A stretch of 64,000 nucleotides of DNA from NCBI RefSeq assembly GCF_039537665.1, contig NZ_BAABAY010000007.1, forward strand, positions 124,001 through 188,000. Reading direction: 5' to 3'. Position numbers and translations under genes: made by a program. Each line of letters begins with the position of its first letter. The stretch's first letter is position 1. This DNA comes from Gaetbulibacter_A aestuarii. Its GTDB lineage: Bacteria > Bacteroidota > Bacteroidia > Flavobacteriales > Flavobacteriaceae. Shown here in pieces: positions 18,434-27,702 of the stretch. The notes below the pieces were generated by a model. It was not told the origin of the DNA. It saw only the letters and a list, made by a program, of their open reading frames with translations, and made no database searches.

Positions 18434-19609
18434 ATGAAAAAAACACTACTTTCTACTCTTGTATGTTTCATTGTTTTGTCTTGCAGTACAAGGCGACAAA
18501 TGGAAAAGGCCGTAAGCGTCGGTAATTACGATCAGGCCATCTCCAGTGCTATTGATAAACTTAGAGTAAATAAGGATAAGCGCAGCAAATCTGATATTAT
18601 TGTGCTTTTGGAAAACTCGTATCGAAAGGCCACCGAACGCGACCTGAACGATATCAAATATTTAAAAGCAGACACGAATCCGGAAACATTTATCAAAATC
18701 TATGATAAATATGTGGCTCTGGATAATCGTCAGGAACGAATAAAACCTCTTCTGCCATTATATGTAAATAATCGTGAGGTAAATTTCAATTTTAAGAATT
18801 ACAACACTAATATTGTAGCTTATAAAAATAAAGCGTCTGATTATCTCTACGATAAAGCGCAAGGCTTATTGGCAACAAACAACAAGTTAGACGCCCGGGA
18901 TGCCTATAACAGTTTAAACACCATTCAGGACATCAACCCGAACTACAAAAATGTGCTTCAACTTATGGATGTAGCACATCAAAAAGGATCTGATTTTGTT
19001 TTGGTAGATATGGTAAATGAATCCGGTAAAGTAATTCCGCAACGTTTAGAAAATGACTTATTGAACTTCAGTAATTATGGTTTAAACAACTTCTGGACAG
19101 TATACCACAGTGCGCCTGAAGAAGGTGTTAATTACAGCTATAATATGAAGGTTGGATTCCGCCAGATTAATATTTCACCGGAACAAATTAAAGAACGTCA
19201 GTTTACCAAGGAGAAACAGGTTGCAAACGGTAAAAAAGAACTGATTAAAGATGGTAAGGTGGTAAAAGATAGTTTAGGAAATGCCATCAAGGTAGATAAC
19301 TACAAAACGGTAAGCTGTACTTATTATGAATACCGTCAATTCAAATCATCTCAGGTGGTAGGTAATGTTGAATATTACAACTTACAGAACAATCAGCTAG
19401 TTGATGCCTTTCCTATCAGTAGCGAATTTGTTTTTGAACATATTTACGCAACATCAAATGGAGATCGGAGAGCCCTGGACACGAATTTAATACCGTTTTT
19501 AGAACGTCGAGCGGTGCCTTTCCCTACAGAGGAACAAATGATCTATGATACTGGCGAAGATTTCAAACTCAAACTCAAGAGTATTATCAACAGTTATACC
19601 TTCAATTAA
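18434..19609 (+). CDS. Lipoprotein of unknown function
   Basis: A 391-residue protein with a clear lipobox (VLSC, Cys17). The N-terminal third is helical and TPR-like (KAVSVGNYDQAISSAIDKLRV, AQGLLATNNKLDARDAYNSL). The rest is mixed alpha/beta with no motif I recognise. It appears to be a conserved Bacteroidota cell-envelope protein, though I cannot name a function. It is flanked by its own promoter candidate and a strong terminator, so it is probably a single-gene unit. Confidence 0.7.
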   Translation: MKKTLLSTLVCFIVLSCSTRRQMEKAVSVGNYDQAISSAIDKLRVNKDKRSKSDIIVLLENSYRKATERDLNDIKYLKADTNPETFIKIYDKYVALDNRQERIKPLLPLYVNNREVNFNFKNYNTNIVAYKNKASDYLYDKAQGLLATNNKLDARDAYNSLNTIQDINPNYKNVLQLMDVAHQKGSDFVLVDMVNESGKVIPQRLENDLLNFSNYGLNNFWTVYHSAPEEGVNYSYNMKVGFRQINISPEQIKERQFTKEKQVANGKKELIKDGKVVKDSLGNAIKVDNYKTVSCTYYEYRQFKSSQVVGNVEYYNLQNNQLVDAFPISSEFVFEHIYATSNGDRRALDTNLIPFLERRAVPFPTEEQMIYDTGEDFKLKLKSIINSYTFN

Positions 19610-19614
19610 GTATT

Positions 19615-19646
19615 AAAAGGGTTCTATTAAATTTGAACCCTTTTTT
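19615..19646 (+). terminator. Rho-independent terminator
   Basis: Perfect 10-base stem AAAAGGGTTC / GAACCCTTTT with a 10-base loop, followed by T residues, directly after the lipoprotein gene. Confidence 0.85.
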
Positions 19647-19792
19647 TTATTTCATGTTAAAAAAATACGTACATTTAACTCTCTTCTTCTATCAAAAGAA
19701 ACTGACCTTCAATAGTTTGGTACCCAAAAATAATCGTGTTCTACTTACTTCACGTTAGGGAAATTATTCAACAATAACCAAACTAAAATCTT

Positions 19793-20572
19793 ATGAAAAA
19801 ATTCGTAGTAATTATTCTGTTTGCTTTTTTTAGCATGCCCCTACTTGCTCAAAACGACCTTTACATCGTAATGGAGCTGATGCATGTAGACAATACCCAG
19901 GAAGGCGATTATGCCCAGACCGAACAGTTCTGGAAAAAAATTCATGCCCAGCGGGTTGCAGATGGCAGTATTCAGGGATGGGATCTTTGGTCCTTACTCC
20001 CGGGAGGCGAAGATCAGGGCTATCAATATGCGACCGTTACCCTCTTTAATTCTCCGGAAAAAATGTTCGCTCCCGTTGATTTTATGAAGTACGCCAAAGC
20101 GGCTTATCCCAACATGTCTGAAGACGAGCTTAACAAAAAGCTTTGGGGTGCCTCAAAAACCCGGGATCTGGCCGTGCGGATCTTTATGCATCAAATTGCA
20201 ACAACTACAGGAGGTCCAGGACTAAAAGTTGGCACAGTTGCTACTTTTGATTTCATGAAAGTACCTCTTGAAGGCTATAATGCCTACGAAACTGCGGAAA
20301 AAACACTCTTCCAGCCTTCGCATCAAAAAATGGTGGATGACGGCGCTAAAGCAAATTGGGGCCTTCTACGATTTATGATACCCATTGGAAGTGACACTTA
20401 CGCTTCTCACCTAACGGTTAACATGTTCGAAAATATGGAACAGTATTTAAATGCGGGTAATTATCAGGGGCAACAACCCACTGAAGATCAGCAAAAGGCC
20501 ATGATAAAAGGTATGGCAACACGCGATATGAAGTTCGTTTATGTAGCCACTCTCAATGAAATGGTTCGTTAA
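19793..20572 (+). CDS. Exported protein of unknown function (two related halves)
   Basis: A 259-residue protein with a cleavable signal peptide (MPLLAQ, about residue 20). Two halves look alike. Both contain a TEQFWKKIHAQRVADGSIQGWDLW or SHQKMVDDGAKANWGLLRF type segment followed by a beta stretch, reminiscent of duplicated dimeric alpha/beta-barrel (antibiotic monooxygenase-like) folds. That fold assignment is inference from pattern only. It stands alone between two terminators. Confidence 0.65.
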   Translation: MKKFVVIILFAFFSMPLLAQNDLYIVMELMHVDNTQEGDYAQTEQFWKKIHAQRVADGSIQGWDLWSLLPGGEDQGYQYATVTLFNSPEKMFAPVDFMKYAKAAYPNMSEDELNKKLWGASKTRDLAVRIFMHQIATTTGGPGLKVGTVATFDFMKVPLEGYNAYETAEKTLFQPSHQKMVDDGAKANWGLLRFMIPIGSDTYASHLTVNMFENMEQYLNAGNYQGQQPTEDQQKAMIKGMATRDMKFVYVATLNEMVR

Positions 20573-20591
20573 TCAAACGAATTTCTCTTTT

Positions 20592-20629
20592 AATCACCCG
20601 AAGTATTGAAGGGATTGCTTTGGGTGATT
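20592..20629. terminator. Bidirectional terminator
   Basis: Inverted repeat AATCACCC ... GGGTGATT with T-run on the right and A/T-rich left side, between convergent genes. Confidence 0.75.
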
Positions 20630-20632
20630 TTT

Positions 20633-22084
20633 TTATTCTTTGATAACCTGTTTGTAGAGTTCGTAACGTTCGAAAATTTGTAAAACGTAATTATAAGGTT
20701 CAATACCACGGACATAACCGTATTTCACAACAGGATCGTTATAGCTTTTAGGTTTACTCATACTTAAAATCATTGATTCCACATTATCATCCCATTTTTC
20801 ACTATCCAACCCATGCTTTAAAGCTAAACGCTGTGCATCTTTCACATGAAATAATCCACAATTATAGGACGCCATGGTAAACTTAATGCGCTGAATCGTA
20901 TCGGTTACCGTTTCGAAATTCGACCATAATTGCTCTAAGTATTTGGTACCACCTCTAATGCTTTGCTCAGGATCTGTTCTATCGGTAACCCCCAGTTCTT
21001 TAGCTGTTGCGGGCATAAGTTGCATCAAACCTTCAGCGTTGGCCCACGAACTGTCATTAGGATCAAATCGCGATTCCTGATAGATCTGCGAGGTAAGCAA
21101 TCGCCAATCCCAATGCAGTTGTTTAGCATATTTTTTAATGATCTTATCAAACGGACTTATTTGCTTTTCATTCAAACTATAAAATTCGCTTTTTACCCTG
21201 CTGCGGAAGGCCTTTTTATTTTTAAAATACTTGTTGTAAATCACATTGTAATCAACCTTCCTTTTCATGATTTTCAACCAGGCATTTGCTGCTTTTAACA
21301 GTTGCGGTGAACTAAAACGTGTTGCCCAGGCTATACGTTGCGAAAAACTAACCGGAACACTAATATCAAGCACCGGATAATTCGCGGCCATGATACTGGC
21401 GATGTTCTTATCTGAAATCGTATACTTGAATTGGCCTTTTGCAACTTTTTCAATAATCTGATCTGTGGAGAGCTCTCCGGGCAATTCTTTAATATAAATG
21501 GGACCGCCTAATTCTTCCGAAAGATTCTGAATGCGTTCTTTATAAGCTGAATTGGAACGAATATAAACGGTATCATTCAATAATTCAATGGCATCATGTA
21601 CCAGAGCATTTTCCAATTTATGCCAATTCATGGTGCGCCAGGTATCAGGTTTCTTTTGAACTAAAACCTGTTTGGTAAGATAGAGGTAATTTGTGAAAGC
21701 GACTTCTTTTTTTCTTTCTCTGGTAATCGTTAATCCATGAGCAATGATATCTCCTTCTCCATTATTTAGTTTTTCAAAAAGTTCATCAACGTTATTAACA
21801 ACAATTAATTCCAATTCTACATTTAACTGTTTCGCGAAACGCTTTAGTAATTCGTATTCGTAGCCCATTGGTCTTCCTTTGTATAAAAAATAGGTTGTTG
21901 CGCTGTACACCGTTAATGCGCGCAGTTTCCCCAATTCTTTAATGTCCTTGAGATCCCAGTTAATTTCAGAGTGCTTTTTTTCACTCGTTTTAGTTTTGGC
22001 ATCAGAGTTGACGCAGGAATTTATAATCAGGAAAGTACTAAAAAACAGTATAAGACTTTTAAGGAGAGGTAATTTTGAAATCAT
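20633..22084 (-). CDS. mltF: MltF-type membrane-bound lytic transglycosylase
   Basis: Cleaves peptidoglycan between MurNAc and GlcNAc, forming 1,6-anhydroMurNAc. The 483-residue lipoprotein has a lipobox ending at Cys24. A solute-binding-protein-like domain (about 50-285) contains GRPMGYEYELLKRFAKQL. An SLT domain from about 315 follows, with the catalytic Glu337 in YQESRFDPN and the GLMQLMPATAKELG motif. The domain order is the MltF arrangement. The gene is monocistronic. Confidence 0.9.
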   Translation of the reverse strand: MISKLPLLKSLILFFSTFLIINSCVNSDAKTKTSEKKHSEINWDLKDIKELGKLRALTVYSATTYFLYKGRPMGYEYELLKRFAKQLNVELELIVVNNVDELFEKLNNGEGDIIAHGLTITRERKKEVAFTNYLYLTKQVLVQKKPDTWRTMNWHKLENALVHDAIELLNDTVYIRSNSAYKERIQNLSEELGGPIYIKELPGELSTDQIIEKVAKGQFKYTISDKNIASIMAANYPVLDISVPVSFSQRIAWATRFSSPQLLKAANAWLKIMKRKVDYNVIYNKYFKNKKAFRSRVKSEFYSLNEKQISPFDKIIKKYAKQLHWDWRLLTSQIYQESRFDPNDSSWANAEGLMQLMPATAKELGVTDRTDPEQSIRGGTKYLEQLWSNFETVTDTIQRIKFTMASYNCGLFHVKDAQRLALKHGLDSEKWDDNVESMILSMSKPKSYNDPVVKYGYVRGIEPYNYVLQIFERYELYKQVIKE

Positions 22085-22197
22085 GGGTGGTTGGCTTCAC
22101 TATACAAGCTCATTTAAGCCTGTGGTTATCTCTCAATATAACCAAGTTTAGCTTCTATTCCAAAATTCTAATGTAACACCTTGATAATGAGAGTTAT

Positions 22198-22602
22198 TTA
22201 TTTTTTGAATTCTAAATAATTCCCTGAAGTAATTTGTTGAAGTCCATCAACCGAAAGATTATAAAGATAAACCCAACAAGGGAGTTCTGTGATTCTATCC
22301 AGGATGACCGATACTAAGACTTTTTTAAATAAATGAGGCTTTTCGTAGGCTTCACCTATGCCTTCATAATCATCCAAAACAGAAAATACCTTGTTTTCAT
22401 TTTTAAGTCGAAAAACATGCCCGTAAACAAGATCAGATTCCCGATCGCTCAATACAGCTCCCGGGAACCAGGAGACATTGAATAATTTTCCTTGAAAATA
22501 ACCCTCGCCCAAATAGTCACTATGCGCCCGAAGAAACCGGGCCATATCGTTACTTTGATTCCTCAGCAAGGATCCATAAACAAAAAGACAGGAATTATTC
22601 AT
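22198..22602 (-). CDS. Gamma-glutamylcyclotransferase-like (AIG2/GGCT fold) protein
   Basis: A 134-residue protein with the family hallmark FVYGSLL at residues 8-14, then GYFQGKLFNVSWFPGAV and the putative catalytic acid in LDDYEG. The family includes enzymes that release 5-oxoproline from gamma-glutamyl compounds. This matters because a 5-oxoprolinase operon (pxpABC) lies about 7 kb away, although the two are not linked in one operon. The substrate is not determined from sequence. Confidence 0.8.
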   Translation of the reverse strand: MNNSCLFVYGSLLRNQSNDMARFLRAHSDYLGEGYFQGKLFNVSWFPGAVLSDRESDLVYGHVFRLKNENKVFSVLDDYEGIGEAYEKPHLFKKVLVSVILDRITELPCWVYLYNLSVDGLQQITSGNYLEFKK

Positions 22603-22664
22603 CTTAATTTGTTTTTTTAAAGATAAACAGGATTCCTAAAACTTTAAAAAAAGCGTAAACGATT

Positions 22665-23054
22665 TTAGATGTACTCGTCTAAATTGATCTCATTTATTCC
22701 GCTATGCGAATCGTGCTTAACCACCGAACCATTTCTAACAATTAAAAGCTGTGGTGATTCGTGGCGGATACCAAAAGTATCAGCAACTGCATTTGAAACA
22801 CCTCTGTTTTCAATCAGATCCAAATAAAAAAGATCAGCCTGGTTTTCAGAGAGATCATAAGCATTCTTGAATCGATTCATGACCATACTACTGATACCAC
22901 AACGCGTAGAATGCTTAAAAATAATCTGGGTTTTTGATTTTGAATTTTCTTTGATTTCAGCTATTTGAGATGCTTCCGATAAAGGAGTCCAGGGCAAATC
23001 CTGATCCATTGAAGCACTGTTTGAGCCTTTGAATAATTTACGAATCAAACTCAT
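22665..23054 (-). CDS. ytxJ: Bacilliredoxin-like thiol protein YtxJ
   Basis: A 129-residue thioredoxin-fold protein of the YtxJ (BrxC) type, which removes bacillithiol from oxidised proteins. The active-site segment STRCGISSMVMNRF holds a single Cys (monothiol CGIS), and the cis-Pro region ESPQLLIVRNG follows. I take MSLIRKLFKG as start; the longer frame upstream has an unlikely Cys-rich N-terminus. It implies that the organism uses bacillithiol, as many flavobacteria do. Confidence 0.85.
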   Translation of the reverse strand: MSLIRKLFKGSNSASMDQDLPWTPLSEASQIAEIKENSKSKTQIIFKHSTRCGISSMVMNRFKNAYDLSENQADLFYLDLIENRGVSNAVADTFGIRHESPQLLIVRNGSVVKHDSHSGINEINLDEYI

Positions 23055-23158
23055 GTTTTGAATTTTTCTTTTACAATTTTTCATTAAGTCGCAACAATTT
23101 TGAAAGCTTACAAACTGACGAAAAGTCACGATATTCTTGAAACTAGAGGACATTTTGT

Positions 23159-23179
23159 CTTACCAAGTACCATGGTAAG
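23159..23179. promoter_or_regulatory. Palindrome upstream of clpB
   Basis: CTTACC - 9 bases - GGTAAG, with a 10-base perfect palindrome TACCATGGTA nested at 23168-23177. It lies about 70 bases upstream of the clpB start. The N9 spacing resembles CIRCE, but the arm sequence is not CIRCE. It could be the operator for a heat-shock or stress regulator. Confidence 0.35.
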
Positions 23180-23246
23180 GTTATTGACCATAGTACGCTG
23201 AACAAAAAGATATAAATCCTGTTTCAGGAGTGCAAATATAAAAATT

Positions 23247-25853
23247 ATGAACTTAAATAATTATACCATAAAATCGCAGGAAGCCATACAGCAAGCGCAG
23301 CAACTTGCACAAAGCTATGGTCATCAGCAAATAGAAAATGAACATCTTTTCAAAGGTATCTCTGAAGTAGATGAAAACGTGTTGCCCTTCTTATTAAAAA
23401 AACTCAATGTGAATGGTATTACACTGCACCAGGCTTTAGATAAACAATTAGAAAGTTTTCCAAAAGTTTCCGGTGGCGACCTTATGTTATCCCGTGAAGC
23501 TGGAAAAACATTGAATGAAGCGGCAGTCTATGCTAAAAAAATGAAGGATGATTTTGTGTCTATAGAGCACTTGATCCTTGCCATATTAAAATCGAGTAGC
23601 CCTATCTCAAGAATGTTAAAAGATCAAGGGGTAACAGAAAAAGATTTAACTGCCGCTATTCAGGAATTGCGAAAAGGTGAAAATGTGACTTCTCAAAGTC
23701 AGGAAGAAACCTATAATGCCTTGAATAAATACGCTAAAAATTTAAACCAACTGGCCAAAGACGGAAAGCTTGATCCGGTTATTGGACGTGATGAAGAAAT
23801 CCGACGAATTCTACAGATCCTATCCAGACGTACCAAGAACAACCCAATTCTTGTTGGTGAACCTGGTACCGGTAAAACGGCAATTGCTGAAGGATTAGCG
23901 CATCGTATTGTTGATGGCGACATTCCAGAGAATTTAAAGGAAAAACAAATTTTTGCTTTGGATATGGGAGCTCTCATTGCGGGAGCCAAATATAAAGGCG
24001 AATTTGAAGAGCGTTTAAAAGCCGTAATTAAGGAGGTAACATCAAGCGAAGGAGATATCGTATTATTTATTGATGAGATTCATACACTGGTTGGAGCCGG
24101 TGGCGGTCAAGGCGCTATGGATGCCGCAAATATTCTGAAACCTGCCCTCGCCAGAGGAGAACTTCGAGCCATTGGCGCAACTACTTTAGATGAATATCAA
24201 AAGTATTTTGAAAAAGATAAAGCTTTAGAGCGTCGTTTTCAGAAGGTAACCGTTAACGAACCCGATACCGAAAGTGCCATTTCCATTTTACGTGGTATTA
24301 AAGAAAAATACGAGACGCACCACAAAGTGCGCATCAAAGACGATGCTATTATAGGCGCCGTGGAGCTTTCTCAACGTTACATCACAAACAGATTCTTACC
24401 TGATAAAGCAATCGATTTGATGGATGAGGCAGCCTCCAAAATGCGTATGGAAATAAATTCTAAACCAGAAGAATTAGATGTTTTAGATCGAAAGATCATG
24501 CAATTGGAGATCGAGATCGAGGCCATTAAACGTGAAAAAGACGAAAATAAACTTAAAAGCTTGCGCGCCGATCTGGCCAATTTTAAAGAGCAGCGTAATG
24601 AGATCAACGCGAAATGGAAAAGCGAAAAAGAAGTTGTTGATAATATTCAAAATACCAAACAAGATATAGAAAACTATAAGCTTGAAGCCGAACGTGCTGA
24701 ACGCGAAGGTGATTATGGGAAGGTAGCAGAGTTGCGCTATGGTAAGATTAAAGAAGCCCAAGAGCAACTTGAAGGCTACCAAAAACAATTGCAGGAACAG
24801 GCTGATAATTCGCTAATCAAAGAAGAGGTTACTTACGAAGATATCGCGGAAGTCGTTGCCAAATGGACAGGTATTCCTGTTCAAAAAATGCTACAAAGCG
24901 ATCGAGAAAAATTATTGAATTTAGAATCAGAACTACATAAGCGTGTCGTTGGTCAGGATGAGGCCATTGAGGCTGTAAGTGATGCTGTAAGACGCAGTAG
25001 AGCCGGTTTACAAAACCCTCAGAAACCTATTGGAACCTTTTTATTCCTGGGAACTACAGGCGTTGGTAAAACGGAGTTGGCAAAAGCTTTAGCCGAATAT
25101 TTATTTGACGATGAAAAGGCTATGACACGAATTGATATGAGCGAATATCAAGAACGTCATGCCGTGAGCCGATTGGTTGGTGCGCCTCCCGGATATGTAG
25201 GTTACGACGAAGGCGGACAATTAACGGAGGCTGTTCGTCGTAAACCCTATTCCGTGGTACTACTGGATGAAATTGAAAAAGCGCATCCTGATACCTTCAA
25301 TATTCTGTTACAAGTATTAGATGAAGGGCACTTGACGGATAACAAAGGACGTTTAGCCGATTTTAAAAATACGATCATTATCATGACTTCGAACATTGGT
25401 AGCCAGATCATCCAAAGTCATTTTGATGCAGCGAAAGACATCGATACAGCTATGGAATCTGCTAAAGTTGAAGTTTTAGGATTATTGAAGCAAAGTGTAC
25501 GTCCGGAATTCCTGAACCGTATTGATGAAACCATTTTGTTCACACCTTTGAGCAAGGAAAATATCGAGGAAATTGTAAACTTACAGCTTAAGTCGGTAAG
25601 TAAAATGTTGGCCAAACAAGGCATTACTTTTGATGCTACTGCAGAAGCCAAAGCCTATTTGGCAGACAAAGGCTATCATCCCGAATATGGTGCGAGACCT
25701 GTAAAACGAGTGATCCAGAAGGAAGTGCTAAATGCTTTAAGTAAAGAAATACTTTCAGGTAAAATTACCACGGAAAGTATCATCCTACTTGATGCCTTTG
25801 ATGATCAATTGGTGTTCAGAAATCAAGGTGATTTAGTATCAGAAGAATCATGA
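23247..25853 (+). CDS. clpB: ClpB disaggregase (Hsp100)
   Basis: ATP-driven chaperone that pulls polypeptides from aggregates together with DnaK. At 868 residues it is full length. It has an N-domain with two Clp repeats (1-145), a first AAA+ module with Walker A GEPGTGKTA (about 206) and Walker B VLFIDEIHTL, and a coiled-coil M-domain (about 410-530). The second AAA+ module has Walker A GTTGVGKTE (about 606), and the C-terminal D2 small domain contains GARPVKRVIQ. All nucleotide-binding motifs are intact. Monocistronic, closed by a strong terminator. Confidence 0.97.
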   Translation: MNLNNYTIKSQEAIQQAQQLAQSYGHQQIENEHLFKGISEVDENVLPFLLKKLNVNGITLHQALDKQLESFPKVSGGDLMLSREAGKTLNEAAVYAKKMKDDFVSIEHLILAILKSSSPISRMLKDQGVTEKDLTAAIQELRKGENVTSQSQEETYNALNKYAKNLNQLAKDGKLDPVIGRDEEIRRILQILSRRTKNNPILVGEPGTGKTAIAEGLAHRIVDGDIPENLKEKQIFALDMGALIAGAKYKGEFEERLKAVIKEVTSSEGDIVLFIDEIHTLVGAGGGQGAMDAANILKPALARGELRAIGATTLDEYQKYFEKDKALERRFQKVTVNEPDTESAISILRGIKEKYETHHKVRIKDDAIIGAVELSQRYITNRFLPDKAIDLMDEAASKMRMEINSKPEELDVLDRKIMQLEIEIEAIKREKDENKLKSLRADLANFKEQRNEINAKWKSEKEVVDNIQNTKQDIENYKLEAERAEREGDYGKVAELRYGKIKEAQEQLEGYQKQLQEQADNSLIKEEVTYEDIAEVVAKWTGIPVQKMLQSDREKLLNLESELHKRVVGQDEAIEAVSDAVRRSRAGLQNPQKPIGTFLFLGTTGVGKTELAKALAEYLFDDEKAMTRIDMSEYQERHAVSRLVGAPPGYVGYDEGGQLTEAVRRKPYSVVLLDEIEKAHPDTFNILLQVLDEGHLTDNKGRLADFKNTIIIMTSNIGSQIIQSHFDAAKDIDTAMESAKVEVLGLLKQSVRPEFLNRIDETILFTPLSKENIEEIVNLQLKSVSKMLAKQGITFDATAEAKAYLADKGYHPEYGARPVKRVIQKEVLNALSKEILSGKITTESIILLDAFDDQLVFRNQGDLVSEES

Positions 25854-25924
25854 ATTCAAAAAATTATTGGCGTGTAATGTAACTATTTGTTAGATAAAGC
25901 GTCATTAAATTGGTTGGTTAGTTG

Positions 25925-25965
25925 AAAAGCAACATAAATCTTTTTTGAAGAGGCGTGTTGCTTTT
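25925..25965 (+). terminator. Rho-independent terminator after clpB
   Basis: Perfect 10-base stem AAAAGCAACA / TGTTGCTTTT followed by further T residues, 72 bases after the clpB stop. Confidence 0.8.
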
Positions 25966-26194
25966 TTTTTATGCGTAAATTATGTATAACTCATTATTTT
26001 AAAAGTAAAATAAGTAGGTATTTGAAATTTATAATTTTGTGCATTTCAACCTATTACCAACTAGTTATCAACACGTTTTGTCGATAAAATTCGACTGTTT
26101 AAACGGATTTTTCGAGTAAAATTATTACCTTAGCCACGTAAAACCCCAATTTTACACAAAAACCTAAACCTAAATCTAAAACCTACTTATTACA
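25966..26194. other. AT-rich intergenic region upstream of the deoC pair
   Basis: A gap without a gene. TAATTTTG at 26032-26039 fits TAnnTTTG and TACCTTAG at 26126-26133 is a looser match; either could be the -7 box for the deoC paralogue at 26195. No ORF, repeat or RNA gene is visible. Confidence 0.4.
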
Positions 26195-26947
26195 ATGAAC
26201 ATTTATCAACACATTGATTTCACCCTGTTGGAACCTACAACCACAGAGAGTGAAATTATCGATTTATGTGTTGAAGCCAAAAATTTTGGTTTCAATTCTA
26301 TTTGCATTAATAGTTGTTATGTATCCATAGCAAAAAAGTTACTCAAATTTACTGATGTTAAAGTAAGCACCGTAATTGGCTATCCCCTAGGAGCCATGGC
26401 AACAGCTTCAAAAGTATATGAAGCTCAAAAAGCCCTTGAAGATGGTGCTGATGAAATTAACATGGTTATCAATCTTGGATATTTAAAAAGCGAGAAATAC
26501 ATTTCCATGCTTCAGGATATCAGTAAGGTTAAACAAGCTATTGGCACAACCCCCTTAGTTGTAATTATTGAAATTTCTGAGCTTAATAAAAATGAAATTA
26601 TCAAAGCTTGTGAACTATGCCTTGAAAGTAAAGTTGACTTTATCAAGACCTCTACCGGTTTTTCCAAAAATGGAGCAACCCTAACCGCGGTAAAAATGAT
26701 CAAAAAAACCTTAAAAGATCAGGCCAAAATAATTGCCTCCGGAGGTATTGAAGACTTTGAAACAGCCATTAAATATGTTGAGGTTGGCGCGGACCGCGTA
26801 GCATCATCGTATATCTCGGGGTTAAAAAAAAAGTCTCAACAATTAAGGAACAAAGCGATCTTTGAGAAATACATGGAAAACAAGAAAAACAATGATCTCA
26901 TTTCTGAACCTCAAGGGCAAATTGCCTATCGAAAGGAATCACGTTAA
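26195..26947 (+). CDS. Divergent deoxyribose-phosphate aldolase paralogue (altered active site)
   Basis: A 250-residue TIM-barrel protein of the DeoC/DERA family. The Schiff-base lysine is present (FIKTSTGF, Lys151), but two other key catalytic positions differ. The family Asp in DEIDMV is Asn89 (DEINMV), and the second lysine in KASGG is Ile180 (KIIASGG). The phosphate loop GTSSG is replaced by ASSYISG, the N-terminal HTLLK is FTLLE, and a charged tail of about 40 residues is added. The protein next door (27029) keeps all canonical residues. It is therefore probably not a standard DERA; a changed substrate or a non-catalytic role are both possible. Confidence 0.8.
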   Translation: MNIYQHIDFTLLEPTTTESEIIDLCVEAKNFGFNSICINSCYVSIAKKLLKFTDVKVSTVIGYPLGAMATASKVYEAQKALEDGADEINMVINLGYLKSEKYISMLQDISKVKQAIGTTPLVVIIEISELNKNEIIKACELCLESKVDFIKTSTGFSKNGATLTAVKMIKKTLKDQAKIIASGGIEDFETAIKYVEVGADRVASSYISGLKKKSQQLRNKAIFEKYMENKKNNDLISEPQGQIAYRKESR

Positions 26948-26995
26948 ATTAATAACAATATTTCCCGTAAACCAATTTATGTCATAATTGTTTAA

Positions 26996-27003
26996 TACAT
27001 TTG
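26996..27003 (+). promoter_or_regulatory. Candidate -7 promoter element of deoC
   Basis: TACATTTG matches TAnnTTTG exactly and lies 25 bases before the ATG at 27029. A GTG at 27008 would fall at or before the transcript start, so the ATG is preferred. Confidence 0.5.
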
Positions 27004-27028
27004 AGTAGTGTCAAAGACTTTTTTCACT

Positions 27029-27700
27029 ATGAAATCGTTAAACAGTTACATAGATCATACCCTTTTAAAATCTACGGCTACAAAACAGGATATTCAGATT
27101 CTTTGTAAAGAAGCAATCGATAATCAGTTTTTTTCCGTTTGTTTAAACAGTTGCTATGTCGCTTTAGCAAAATCAGAGCTTAGCGACAGCGCTGTACGGG
27201 TATGTTCAGTAGTAGGATTTCCACTGGGCGCCATGAGTTCACAGGCCAAGATAGAAGAAGCCAATGGCGCTTTATATGATGGCGCTGATGAAATTGACAT
27301 GGTCATGAATATAGGGCTTTTTAAAAGTCAGGATTACAAGGCTGTGGTCAAGGATATTCAGGGTGTTAAAAATCTCATGCCAGATCGGGTTCTAAAAGTT
27401 ATTATTGAAACCTGCTACCTCAAAGATTTTGAAATCACTAAAGCTTCAGAACTAGTCATTGAAGCCGGAGCAGATTTTATAAAAACATCTACCGGTTTTG
27501 GACCAAGAGGCGCTTCCATTCACGATATCAAACTTATCAAAAGTGTTATCCGACCTGAAGATCGGATAAAAATAAAAGCTTCAGGTGGTATCCGAGATAG
27601 CAAAACTGCTATGGAATACATTGACCTGGGGGTTGATCGTTTGGGAACCTCTTCGGGTATCGCCATGATGTCTAATCAAACCTCAAATTCAGATTATTAA
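27029..27700 (+). CDS. deoC: Deoxyribose-phosphate aldolase
   Basis: Splits 2-deoxyribose-5-phosphate into glyceraldehyde-3-phosphate and acetaldehyde in deoxynucleoside breakdown. The 223-residue protein has canonical DERA motifs: YIDHTLLK (7-14), DEIDMV with Asp90, Schiff-base Lys152 in FIKTSTGF, Lys183 in IKASGG and the phosphate loop GTSSG. Two bases separate it from deoD, so the two form a deoxynucleoside utilisation operon. Confidence 0.93.
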   Translation: MKSLNSYIDHTLLKSTATKQDIQILCKEAIDNQFFSVCLNSCYVALAKSELSDSAVRVCSVVGFPLGAMSSQAKIEEANGALYDGADEIDMVMNIGLFKSQDYKAVVKDIQGVKNLMPDRVLKVIIETCYLKDFEITKASELVIEAGADFIKTSTGFGPRGASIHDIKLIKSVIRPEDRIKIKASGGIRDSKTAMEYIDLGVDRLGTSSGIAMMSNQTSNSDY

Positions 27701-27702
27701 TC

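Noticed and set aside
27008..27028. GTG start for deoC
   Set aside because: It lies only 5 bases after the -7 box; the ATG at 27029 gives the family N-terminus.
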